64,000 bases of DNA from Microbacterium sp. 8M (GTDB taxonomy: Bacteria; Actinomycetota; Actinomycetes; Actinomycetales; Microbacteriaceae), in contig NZ_LR733284.1 in assembly GCF_902506375.1 (NCBI RefSeq), positions 3,323,771 through 3,387,770 of the forward strand. The letters run 5' to 3'. Position numbers and translations under genes: made by a program. Below are positions 17,687-26,600 of the stretch, in pieces. The notes beneath the pieces were generated by a model. It made no database searches. It worked only from the letters and a program-made list of their open reading frames with translations, and was not told the DNA's origin. Each line of letters begins with the position of its first letter. Position 1 is the first letter of the stretch.

Positions 17687-18507
17687 CGGGCGAACCCGCC
17701 CTCGACGAGGAACGCGTAGCTCGCGGCGATGTCGGCGAACACGTCGCCCGGCGCGTGGTCGTACTCGATCACCGCGTACTCGAGGGCGGTGGCGGCGCGC
17801 AGCGCCTCGGCGAGGGGCACGTCGCCGGTGCCGGCGTGGCGCTGGTCGAGGCTTTCGGCGCCGAACGCCGGGGCGTCGGGGGCGAACGGGTTGCTCGCCG
17901 GGACGATGCCGTCCTTGACGTGGACGGCGACGAGGCGGTCCCCCAGGCGCGCGACGAGCGCGGGCACGTCCTGCGCGCCCGTGAGCGCCCAGAACAGGTC
18001 GAGCTCGATCTTGACGCGCTCGTCGGTCAGCGCGACGAAGCGCTCGTAGGCGGTCTGCCCGTCGAAGTCGGCGATGAACTCCTGGGCGTGGTTGTGGTAG
18101 CCGACCTCGATGCCGAAGCCCGCCGCGGTGTCGACGAGGGCGTTGAGGCGGTCGGCGATGTCGGTGACGCCGTCGAGCGTGAGCCAGCGGGCCGGGTCCA
18201 CGAACGGGTCGATGACGGTCTTGATGCCGATCTTCGCGGCGGCCTCGAAGACGACCTCGGGCGCGGGCGTGGGGATGGATCCGTCCGGCGTCCACAGCTC
18301 GTCCGATAGCAGCGGCGCGTGCCCGGTGGGAGCGGCGAGGCCCGCGGCGTCGAGGGCGGCGCGGATCTCGTCGGGGCGGCGCACGAAGTCGAACGCCTCC
18401 ACGTTGCGCAGGCCGATGGCCGCGAGCTTGTCGAGCGAGCCCTGCATGTCGGCGGAGAACTCCGCTGCGAGGGTATAGAGCTGAACAGAGGTTTCTGGCA
18501 GGGCCAC
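17683..18507 (-). CDS. Sugar phosphate isomerase/epimerase (xylose-isomerase-like TIM barrel)
   Basis: The 274-residue protein starts at GTG 18507 behind AAGGAAGG. It has the AP-endonuclease-2/IolE-like barrel with metal-binding motifs typical of the family: EVGYHNHAQEF, VKIELDLFWA, LVAVHVKDG and a C-terminal EYDHAPGD. These supply Glu, His and Asp ligands for a divalent metal used in keto-aldose or epimerase chemistry. It is the first gene of a two-gene operon with the Gfo/Idh/MocA oxidoreductase, under a promoter containing a 16-bp palindrome. Confidence 0.9.
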   Translation of the reverse strand: MALPETSVQLYTLAAEFSADMQGSLDKLAAIGLRNVEAFDFVRRPDEIRAALDAAGLAAPTGHAPLLSDELWTPDGSIPTPAPEVVFEAAAKIGIKTVIDPFVDPARWLTLDGVTDIADRLNALVDTAAGFGIEVGYHNHAQEFIADFDGQTAYERFVALTDERVKIELDLFWALTGAQDVPALVARLGDRLVAVHVKDGIVPASNPFAPDAPAFGAESLDQRHAGTGDVPLAEALRAATALEYAVIEYDHAPGDVFADIAASYAFLVEGGFAR

Positions 18508-18568
18508 GGTGACCTTCCTTGTCTATGAGGAGCCGGGCACTCCCGCCCGTATAGTCACGATAGCAGAA

Positions 18569-18584
18569 ACCTCCATGTGGAGGT
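18569..18584. promoter_or_regulatory. Palindromic operator in the isomerase promoter
   Basis: ACCTCCA-TG-TGGAGGT is a perfect 7-bp inverted repeat. Read on the minus strand, it falls between a possible -35 TTACCT and an extended -10 TGCTATCGT with 18-bp spacing. An additional inverted pair, GAGGTTTCTG at 18489-18498 and CAGAAACCTC at 18564-18573, spans the start region. The regulator is not identified in this window. Confidence 0.5.
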
Positions 18585-18636
18585 AATGGGCGATTCCGCC
18601 CGGATGGCATCACGCGATGGCGGCGTGGCGCCCCGG

Positions 18637-21246
18637 TCACGCGACGGTCGGGCGGATCCGGAAGCGGTGCGCGCCGGGGCCGACCGAATGGGCCTCTCCG
18701 TCCGGAAGACGGACGTCGGCGGTCGTGTTCGCCGGAATCTCCACATCGAAGGTCGTCGCCCCTGGTTCGACGGTCCACGAGCTCGCGACCCGGCCGTACG
18801 GGCTGTCGTACATCGCGGACGCGTGCGTGAGCGTGCCGCCGGGTACAGGCGCGATCGTGAATCGGTTGCCGCCGTCGACACGGATCCCGGCGACGGTGTC
18901 GAAGAGCCATTCGCACACGGCGCCGGGCGCGTAGTGGTTCCGGCTCGCCTCGCCGTCCCAGTCCTCCCAGACCGTCGTCGCGCCGGCTCTCACCTGAGCG
19001 AGCCAGCCGGGCGCCTGCTCGTTCTCGAGCATCCGGTAGGCGACGTCGGGATACCCGGCCTCGGTGAGCACCGGGAGGATGAACGGAGTGGAGAGGAACC
19101 CGGTTCCGATCGTGTGATTCCTGCTTTCCACAGCACGTACGAGACGACCGGCGACACGCTGCGCCGTCTCCCGGTCGAGAAGGCCGAACGCGAGCGGGCG
19201 TACGAGCTTGGCCTGACGGTCGGTGTCGATGCGCCCCGCCCGCACGAAGAGGTGGTTGTACGCCTTCTTCGCGCCCTCGGCGTACTCCGCGTAGCGCTCG
19301 GCATCCTCCGCTCGGCCGAGGTGCGTGGCGATCTCCGTGAGAAGGGTCATCGTGCAGTGCAGATATGCCGTCGCCTCCTCCGTGCAGACCGGACGCGACC
19401 GGGCCGAGACTTCATCCCGGAACTCTTTGGGCTCCAGCCACTCGCCGTAGTGGAAGCCCTTCTCATACGTGTACCTGTTGAAGGGGTTCGCCTTGGCGTC
19501 CCGGCGGCGCTTGTGCCCGGTGCGGGAGATCATGTACCGCGCGTAGCGCGCCATGGCCGGGTAGAACTCGTGGAGGACGCCCTCGTCCCCGTACCGCTTC
19601 CAGAACCGATAGGGCACGAGGACGAGCGCATCGGCCCATCCGACCGAGCCGCCGGATGTGTCGTACATCATCGGCACCCCGCTGTACGGGGCGACCGCCC
19701 GCGGCTTCCCGGAGCGCAGCTGCGAGTCCGTGAGGTCCCGCATCCATTTCCGGAAGAACGCAGCCACGTCCATGAAGTAGGCGGCGGTGTTGAAGAAGAC
19801 CTGCGCGTCGCCGGTCCAGCCGAGACGCTCCCGCGTCGGGCAGTCCGTGGGGACGTCGAGGAAGTTCCCCTTCATGCTCCAGCGGGTGTTCTCAACGAAG
19901 CGGTCGAGGGTCGGATGGGACGACGTGAACGTGCCCGTCTGCTCCATGTCGGAATAGACCGCGACCGCACGGATGGACGCAGGATCCATGTCCACATCCC
20001 CCTCGACGAGGGCGTAACGGAAGCCGGCGACAGTGAAGGCACACTGGTACTCGGTGACTCCGTCGGCGCATGTGATCCGGATCTCCTGCTTCGGTGTCGG
20101 CTCGAGCTCTCCCCGTACGAGACGCTGCTGACCGGTCATGAGCAGGAACTCCGCGATGTGTCCGAACTGCCGAGCCGGCTTGTCGATCTGGATGTTCTCC
20201 TGCGTGAACTCCCCGTGCTCGTCGAGGATCTCGCCCAGCCGGAGGCGGATCCGCTGCCCCGCCGTCCCGTCGACTCTGACCCGGATGAAACCAGCGATGT
20301 TCTGGCCGAAGTCGAGCACCGTCGCGCCGCTCGGGGTGGTGAGGACGGTCGCGGAGAACTCCTCCTGGATGCGCGCTGCGACGTTGTCGGATGCCGTCGG
20401 CACGGGTCCGGCCTTCGCCAGGCGTGCTCGACCGCGGTAGGTGGGCGCTCTGCGGGCGTCGAAGTGCTCTCCGTCTTTGAGGTCCGCGTACCGCAGCGGC
20501 CCGTCATTGCTCCACGCGAAGTCCGGCCCGGTCCCGATCGTCTCCGAGGTGCCGTCCGCGTAGGTGATCTCCAGTTGCGCGCGGAGTGCGGTGGTGTCGC
20601 CGAAGAGGCGCGTGACGCCGTAGGCGCCGACGGCCCCTCGGTACCAGCCGTCCGCGAGTCTCAGCTCGAGGTCGTTGTCTTCGTCCAACATGCGCGTGAC
20701 GTCGTACGTCTGGTACTGCACACGGGTCCGATAGTCCGTGCTGCCCGGGGCGAGCTGGAACTCCCCTACACGGGCGCCGTTGAGGTGCGCGTCATACAGG
20801 CCGAGGGCCGTCGCGTAGAGACGGGCACGCGCGATCGGCCCGCGGATGCGGAACCGGGTGCGGAAGCAGTCGACCGGATATCGCGTGTTCTTCTTCGGCT
20901 GGTAGTCGCCCGTGATCCAGCGCGCCGTCCAATCGTCCGCTTCGAGCAGCCCGAGTTCGAACCAGGATCCGATCGCCTCCTCCGGAACATCATTCTCGTC
21001 CCAAAGCGTCACAGACCAGTCGACGCGGTCGCGGCTGCGCAGCACGGGGCCCTCGTACGGGACGAGCAGCATCTGCGAGGAGGCGACCTTCCCGCTGTCC
21101 CAGAGGGGTTCGCCATCGCGCTCCGCGCGGATCCGATAAGCCGTCTGAGTCGTGCCGCCGGCGCAGTTCCAGGAGAAGCGCGGTGTTCGGACGCCGAGCC
21201 CGAGGGGTTCGTGCAGGTGTTCGGTCTTCAGGCGGATGGCCCGCAT
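18637..21246 (-). CDS. Alpha-L-rhamnosidase (GH78), stand-alone
   Basis: The 869-residue protein starts at ATG 21246 after GAAAGGAA; an upstream in-frame ATG would add 31 unrelated residues. It has the GH78 order: N-terminal beta domains (LNGARVGEFQLAPGSTDYRT, YQTYDV), the alpha/alpha-barrel with DCPTRERLGWTGDAQVF at about residue 460, and VWEDWDGE near residue 755. The acidic residues in these two motifs are the likely general acid and base of this inverting family. No signal peptide is present, so it should act in the cytoplasm on alpha-L-rhamnosides. It is the last gene of the MFS/GH78-GH3 operon, 13 bp after the hydrolase gene, and its CPTRE-RLGW motif differs from the CPQRDERLGW of the fusion enzyme, suggesting a distinct specificity. 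Confidence 0.93.
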   Translation of the reverse strand: MRAIRLKTEHLHEPLGLGVRTPRFSWNCAGGTTQTAYRIRAERDGEPLWDSGKVASSQMLLVPYEGPVLRSRDRVDWSVTLWDENDVPEEAIGSWFELGLLEADDWTARWITGDYQPKKNTRYPVDCFRTRFRIRGPIARARLYATALGLYDAHLNGARVGEFQLAPGSTDYRTRVQYQTYDVTRMLDEDNDLELRLADGWYRGAVGAYGVTRLFGDTTALRAQLEITYADGTSETIGTGPDFAWSNDGPLRYADLKDGEHFDARRAPTYRGRARLAKAGPVPTASDNVAARIQEEFSATVLTTPSGATVLDFGQNIAGFIRVRVDGTAGQRIRLRLGEILDEHGEFTQENIQIDKPARQFGHIAEFLLMTGQQRLVRGELEPTPKQEIRITCADGVTEYQCAFTVAGFRYALVEGDVDMDPASIRAVAVYSDMEQTGTFTSSHPTLDRFVENTRWSMKGNFLDVPTDCPTRERLGWTGDAQVFFNTAAYFMDVAAFFRKWMRDLTDSQLRSGKPRAVAPYSGVPMMYDTSGGSVGWADALVLVPYRFWKRYGDEGVLHEFYPAMARYARYMISRTGHKRRRDAKANPFNRYTYEKGFHYGEWLEPKEFRDEVSARSRPVCTEEATAYLHCTMTLLTEIATHLGRAEDAERYAEYAEGAKKAYNHLFVRAGRIDTDRQAKLVRPLAFGLLDRETAQRVAGRLVRAVESRNHTIGTGFLSTPFILPVLTEAGYPDVAYRMLENEQAPGWLAQVRAGATTVWEDWDGEASRNHYAPGAVCEWLFDTVAGIRVDGGNRFTIAPVPGGTLTHASAMYDSPYGRVASSWTVEPGATTFDVEIPANTTADVRLPDGEAHSVGPGAHRFRIRPTVA

Positions 21247-21259
21247 GCAGGCGTTCCTT

Positions 21260-22144
21260 TCAGGATCGGAGGATGTGGACGACGTGGTCGAAGGCACGCT
21301 TCGCTTCGGGAGTAGCCGAACGCATGAGCCCCACGGCATGGTTCACGTCCGGAGAGTACGCGAGCGTCCCGGCATTGCCCGCCAGGCGCAGGAGGCGGTG
21401 GGCATCCAGCGCCTGCGTCAGGAGCGCATCGCGCCCGCCCGTCACCACGTGCACGGGTGGGAGACCGCTGAATCCTCCGTGGAGGGGGCTGACGGCGGGG
21501 TCGGACGTCGAGAGGTCGCCGGCCCAGGCGCGTCCCCACAGCCGGAGTTCCGCGGGGTCGAGGATGACGTCCCAGCGCTCGAGCGCAGGGACAGCGGGGT
21601 GCGCGAGCTCGACGTCGAGCCACGGGTTCAGCAGCACCGCGGCGCGGATCCCCTCGGGCCGCCGCTGCAGCACGCTCAGCGCCAGACCGCCGCCCGCCGA
21701 GTCGCCGGCGAGATAGACCTGCTCCGCACCTCGCTCGGCGATCGTCTCGTCGAGGACCTGGGCAACGAATCCGTGCGCGCGGGCCGCGTCACCGACAGGA
21801 ACGACCTCGTACAGCGGTACGACGGCGTCGATGCCGGCGGCCAGCGCGTACTGCGCGACGGCGATCCAGTGCGCCGTCGAGACCGGATGCGCGTATCCGC
21901 CGCCGGGGAGGAAGACGACCGCGCGGCCGGGTGGCGCCTCCCGACGACGAAGGGTGACGACGCGCGATCCGGCCACTCGCGCCTCGCCGACGACGAAGCG
22001 CTTGGCGACGGACGCGGGTACAGGCGCCGGCGCGGGTGCCCCGTCCGCGTGACGCCGGGCGATCTCAGCGATGACACCCTGCTTGCCGCCGCGGGACATG
22101 ACGCGTTCGACGATGGCATCCAACGCCAGCGCTCTGATCGACAT
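21260..22144 (-). CDS. Alpha/beta hydrolase, HSL-like esterase
   Basis: The 294-residue protein starts at ATG 22144. It has an alpha/beta-hydrolase-3 fold with the oxyanion-hole stretch FLPGGGYAHP (Pro replaces the His of the classic HGGG), the nucleophile elbow GDSAGGG at about residue 150, an Asp in TGGRDALL and a His in DVNHAVGLM. It would hydrolyse small acyl esters in the cytoplasm. Between a rhamnosidase and an epimerase gene, it may remove acyl groups (acetyl or phenylpropanoyl) from plant glycosides before or after deglycosylation. That role is inference from context. Confidence 0.88.
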   Translation of the reverse strand: MSIRALALDAIVERVMSRGGKQGVIAEIARRHADGAPAPAPVPASVAKRFVVGEARVAGSRVVTLRRREAPPGRAVVFLPGGGYAHPVSTAHWIAVAQYALAAGIDAVVPLYEVVPVGDAARAHGFVAQVLDETIAERGAEQVYLAGDSAGGGLALSVLQRRPEGIRAAVLLNPWLDVELAHPAVPALERWDVILDPAELRLWGRAWAGDLSTSDPAVSPLHGGFSGLPPVHVVTGGRDALLTQALDAHRLLRLAGNAGTLAYSPDVNHAVGLMRSATPEAKRAFDHVVHILRS

Positions 22145-22170
22145 GGGTGCTCCTGGATCGGCAGGTCGGC

Positions 22171-23634
22171 TCAGCGTCGCGCCGGACCGGGCAGCGACGT
22201 GCGCGGCGCGGAAAGCTGGGCGAGGAACGGGTTGCGCTCGGCCTGGCGCTCGTGGCCGGCGCTGTCGCGCGTGCACTCCGGACACCAATGACCGCCGATG
22301 AGGACGAGGAACGGGCTGCCGGCGAAGATGTGCCCGAACGCGCAGCTCCAGATCAGGGGCTCGCGCGGACGTCCGCTCCGCACGACCGGTGAGACGAGCT
22401 CCCCGCCTCGGAACCCCGCGGCCTGGACGTAGTCGGCACGATCCCAGTCGCCGGGTGAGATCTCCTCGTCGAAACCGTGGTCGAGATACGACGGCGCACG
22501 CGAGGGCTCCGGACCGGTGAAGGTCGACCAGTCGCCGATGGCCCGCCACTCCGCCAGCGATCCGAAGTGCGCTCGGATCGCAGACTCGTCGCGCTGCGAG
22601 ATGGCATGCATGGTTCCGCGAGGCATCCGGGTGAGCGGGCGCATCACGAGGTTCTTCACGATCCAGCCGGGCACCCGCCCGGCCGCCCTGACCGAACCCG
22701 GCAGCGTCGCGACGGCGCGCACGAGCGCCTGATCGAAGGTGTCGCGACGGAACGGCACGAGCTGGTCGAGCGTGTCGCTGTCGGTGTACCAGTGCCCGTG
22801 GAAGTTCCGGGTGGCGAACCAGTTGCGGTCGTACCAGCGGCGCACGTCGGCGACACCGAGGGCCCCGCTGATCGCCGTCTGCAGCTGCCAGTTCGTCAGC
22901 CGCCACTGCGCGCCGCCGCCGATGTTGTAGATCCCACCCCAGAACTCCTCGGGCAGCTCTCGTTCGGCGATGCCGGCGAGCAGGCGCGCGGAATCCTCGG
23001 CGGTCACCCATTCCATCACTCCGCCCAGGGTGGAGTGGGTCATGATCGGGTCGCGCAGGGCGAGCATCCCCGGATGGAAGATTCCGGTCTGGCGCAGCCA
23101 CGCCCACCTCGGCAGCGACGATTCGACGAGCAGCTTCTCCGCGACGACCTTCGTCTGGCCGTACTCGTCGAACTGGGACACGCGGATGGGGTCGCCGATC
23201 CGGCCCCAATGGATCGGCGGGGTGCGGTCGCCGGTCTCAGCGACGGAACCGATCCCCACGACGCCGACCGATCCGGGATCGGGCAGGGCCGCTACAGCGC
23301 GGATGATGTTCTGCATGCTCCCGGTGTTGACTCGCTGGGCGAGCTCGGGATGCTCGTCGGCGAGCGGGGAGACCACAGCCCCGACGTGGAGGATCAGATC
23401 GACGTCCTGGACGGCTCGCTGGACGTCGGCGTAGTTCAGCAGGTCGCCCCAGAACACCTCCACGTTCTCCGCGTCGGCGAACTCGTCCAGCACCGCCCGG
23501 TCACGCGGCGTATCCAGCGCGAACGCGATGACACGCATCCGATCGCCTCGTTCATGGAACTCTCGGAGCGCCGCACGGCCCCAGTTGCCCGTGGCGCCGG
23601 TGAGCAGGACGCGGGTTCTCGGGTCGCGGGTCAC
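22171..23634 (-). CDS. SDR-type NAD-dependent epimerase/dehydratase with C-terminal zinc-ribbon-like module
   Basis: The 487-residue protein starts at GTG 23634, overlapping the stop of the fusion enzyme by 4 bp. Residues about 1-300 are an extended SDR: LLTGATGNWGRAAL is the NAD(P) loop and YGQTKVVAEKL supplies the catalytic Tyr and Lys. A further stretch to about residue 430 is rich in Arg and aromatic residues. Near residues 440-465 the sequence reads WSCAFGHIF, then HWCPEC, a C-x3-H...C-x2-C arrangement like the DUF4379 zinc-ribbon-type module (W-x-C-x2-GH...GCPxC). This tail is unusual for an SDR. The enzyme may act on a sugar or on the aglycone released by the neighbouring glycosidases. 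Confidence 0.85.
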   Translation of the reverse strand: MTRDPRTRVLLTGATGNWGRAALREFHERGDRMRVIAFALDTPRDRAVLDEFADAENVEVFWGDLLNYADVQRAVQDVDLILHVGAVVSPLADEHPELAQRVNTGSMQNIIRAVAALPDPGSVGVVGIGSVAETGDRTPPIHWGRIGDPIRVSQFDEYGQTKVVAEKLLVESSLPRWAWLRQTGIFHPGMLALRDPIMTHSTLGGVMEWVTAEDSARLLAGIAERELPEEFWGGIYNIGGGAQWRLTNWQLQTAISGALGVADVRRWYDRNWFATRNFHGHWYTDSDTLDQLVPFRRDTFDQALVRAVATLPGSVRAAGRVPGWIVKNLVMRPLTRMPRGTMHAISQRDESAIRAHFGSLAEWRAIGDWSTFTGPEPSRAPSYLDHGFDEEISPGDWDRADYVQAAGFRGGELVSPVVRSGRPREPLIWSCAFGHIFAGSPFLVLIGGHWCPECTRDSAGHERQAERNPFLAQLSAPRTSLPGPARR

Positions 23635-26600
23635 GAGGCGACCATGCCCAGCTCGGCGGCGCCGCTGAGGCTCAACGCGATCAGCTGCTCGAGCGCTTCG
23701 TCGGGGATCTCCACGCCGGGGAATCGTGCGAACTGGCCCATCGGCATCGACTCGACCATCCGGAGCATGTTGCCGTTCGCTTCGGCGGCTGCGAGCTGCT
23801 CCTCCGTCGCTCCCGCCATCATCGCCTGCATGAGCGCGGGCCCGACCACCGGGTGGCCGAACCAGTCGCCGACCGTGGATTCGAGTGACAGGGCTTTCGG
23901 CGCGTCCACATCGCCCTCGAGGTCGATCACGTGCTCCCCGACGATGTGCTCCGCCGAGTCGCCGAGCTGGACCGCGTAGCGGTCGGGGGCCACCCGCCAC
24001 CTCGACCGCGACGTATCCCAGAAGGCGAACACCCGTCGGTTCAGCGGGATCTCGACCGTGATCGACTCGCCCGGCTCGAGGGTCACCTTCGTGAAGCCGG
24101 CGAGTTCCCGGATCGGGCGTCGAACCGGGGCGCTCTGGGGCGCGACGTACAGCTGCACCACATGCGCACCGGCAACAGCACCGGTGTTCGTGACCCGGAC
24201 GCGCGCGACCGCGCTGTCGGAGCCCGTTGTCTCCACGTCCAGGATGGACTCGAACCTGGTGTAGCTCAGGCCGTGCCCGAACGGATACCGCACGTCACGC
24301 CTCACGGTCGTGTAGTAGCGGTAGCCGACGAAGATGCTCTCGCTGTACCGCACGCCCTCGTTCTCGCCGGGGAAGGAAAGGTACGACGGGGTGTCCTCGA
24401 GCCGCAGCGGGATGGTCTCCGCGAGGCGGCCGGACGGGTTGATCGCCCCCGTGAGCACCGCGGCGAGCGCGTACCCGACGGCCTGGCCGAGCGCCCATCC
24501 CTCCACGATCGCGTCGACGCTGTCGTGCCACGGCTCGAGGGTCACGACACCGCCGTTGGAGAGCACGACGACGGTGCGCGGGGCGACGCCCGCGACCGCC
24601 TGGATGAGACGGACGTGCGCGTCGGGCAGATCGATGTGCGTGCGATCGAAGCCCTCCGACTGGTCCTCCTCGTACAGGCCGACGAACACGACGGCGACGT
24701 CGGCGTCGCCGGCCACCTGGACCGCCTCCTCGCGCAGACCCGCATCGGCCTCCGGATGCTTCCGGTCGTAGCCCGCCGCGTAGGAGACGCCCGCGCCGAG
24801 ACGGGCACGCAGCTCGTCCAGCGGGATGTCCAGCTTCGTCGGGTTGACGTGCGAGCTGCCTCCGCCCTGGAACTGCGGCTCGACGGCCAGCTGCCCGAGC
24901 ACGGCGACCCGCTCGCCCTGCCGCAGGGGCAGCGCGTCGTTCTCATTGCGCAGGAGCACGATCGCCTCGCCCGCTGCCCGCCGGGCCAGGTCGTGATGAG
25001 AAGCCGGGTCGAACGGGTCGCCGCCGCCCGCAGGTTCCGTGCGCTCGGCGAGTCGTGCCAGCCGGGCGACGCTGCGCTCGACCACGGAACGGTCGAGCCG
25101 GCCCTCGCGGACGGCGGCGATGATCGCACGCGCGCCTTCATCGCCGGTTCCGGGCATCTCCAGGTCGAGGCCTGCCTTCAGCGCCTCGACCCGGTCCTTG
25201 ATGGCCCCCCAGTCGGAGACGACGAGCCCATCGAAGCCCCATTCGTCGCGAAGCAGCTCGGTGAGCAGCCACGCGTTCTCGGAGCAGAAGGCGCCGTTGA
25301 CGGAGTTGTAGGCGCTCATGACGGTCGCCGGCTGAGCCTCGGTGACCACCTGCTCGAACGCCGGCAGATAGATCTCGCGCAGTGCCCGCTCATCGACCTG
25401 CGCGTCCACCCGCATCCGCTCGGTCTCCTGGTTGTTGACTGCGAAGTGCTTCAGGGATGCGCCGACGCCGGTGCCCTGCACGCCGTGCACGTATTCGGTG
25501 GCGAGCGCCCCCGTGAGTCGCGGATCCTCGGAGAAGTACTCGAAGGTGCGTCCACCCAGCGGCGAGCGCTTGATGTTGATGGCCGGCCCGAGCAGGACAT
25601 CGACGTCCAGGGTGCGCGCCTCGCGGCCGAGCGCTGCACCGACCTCTCGCACCAGCGCCGGATTCCAGGTGGAGCCCATGCCGACCCCGGGCGGGAAGCA
25701 CGTCGAGGGGAGGCTCTCGTTGAAGCCGAGGTGGTCGGCGTCACCGCCCTGACGCCGCACGCCGTGCGGGCCATCGACCAGCACGAGCGAGCGGATCCCG
25801 TCCCCTTCGCGCGTCGACCAGAAGTCCCGTCCGGTGAGCAGCGCCGCATCACGGGCGAGGGCGTCGTCTTCCGCAGTCGGCTCCGGGGCGGTGATCACGT
25901 CCTCCGGCACCGGTTCGCCCGCGCTGACGGCGGCGAAGCCGCGCTCGAGGTCCGCGAGCACCGCGTCCGGGTTCACGAGCATCCCCGCGATCTGGCGGGG
26001 CGTGACCGCTTCCTGCCCGCGCAGTCCGGACGCCATGTGCTCGGCGGCCTCAGGGATGTGCTTGGTGATCACGCCGGTGAGGACGGCCATCGCCTCTGTG
26101 CTCTCGGCGAGTGTTCCGAGCGGAGTGTCGACCGTGACCGTGACGGGCGCGTCCTGGTCGGTCTCGAACGGCTCCGCGAACTCATGCGCACCATGGCCGA
26201 CCACGTGCCGGCCGCCCGAGGGCAGCATCACCTCGGCCGTGACTCCGACCGGCACGCGCACCGCCAGCCGGATGGAGCCGTCCTGCAGCGTCCACCCGCT
26301 TTCGACGACGCCGTAGGGCGTCATGAGACGCCCGGACGCCGCGGTGAGTCCGCGGCGCGGAGGCTGCGGCGCGACGCGGACCGTCCGGTAGCCGGGTGCT
26401 GCGGGCGCGAGACCCGCCACGACGCGGTGCAGCCAGTCCCCGACCGCGCCGAACGCGTAGTGGTTGAACGACGTCATCCCGGAGGGGTTCACCGTGCCGT
26501 CCGGCAGGAGCGAGTCCCACCGCTCCCAGATGGTCGTCGCGCCCTGCGCCACGCTGTACAGCCAAGACGGCGCTTCGGTCTGGAACAGGAGACGGTACGC

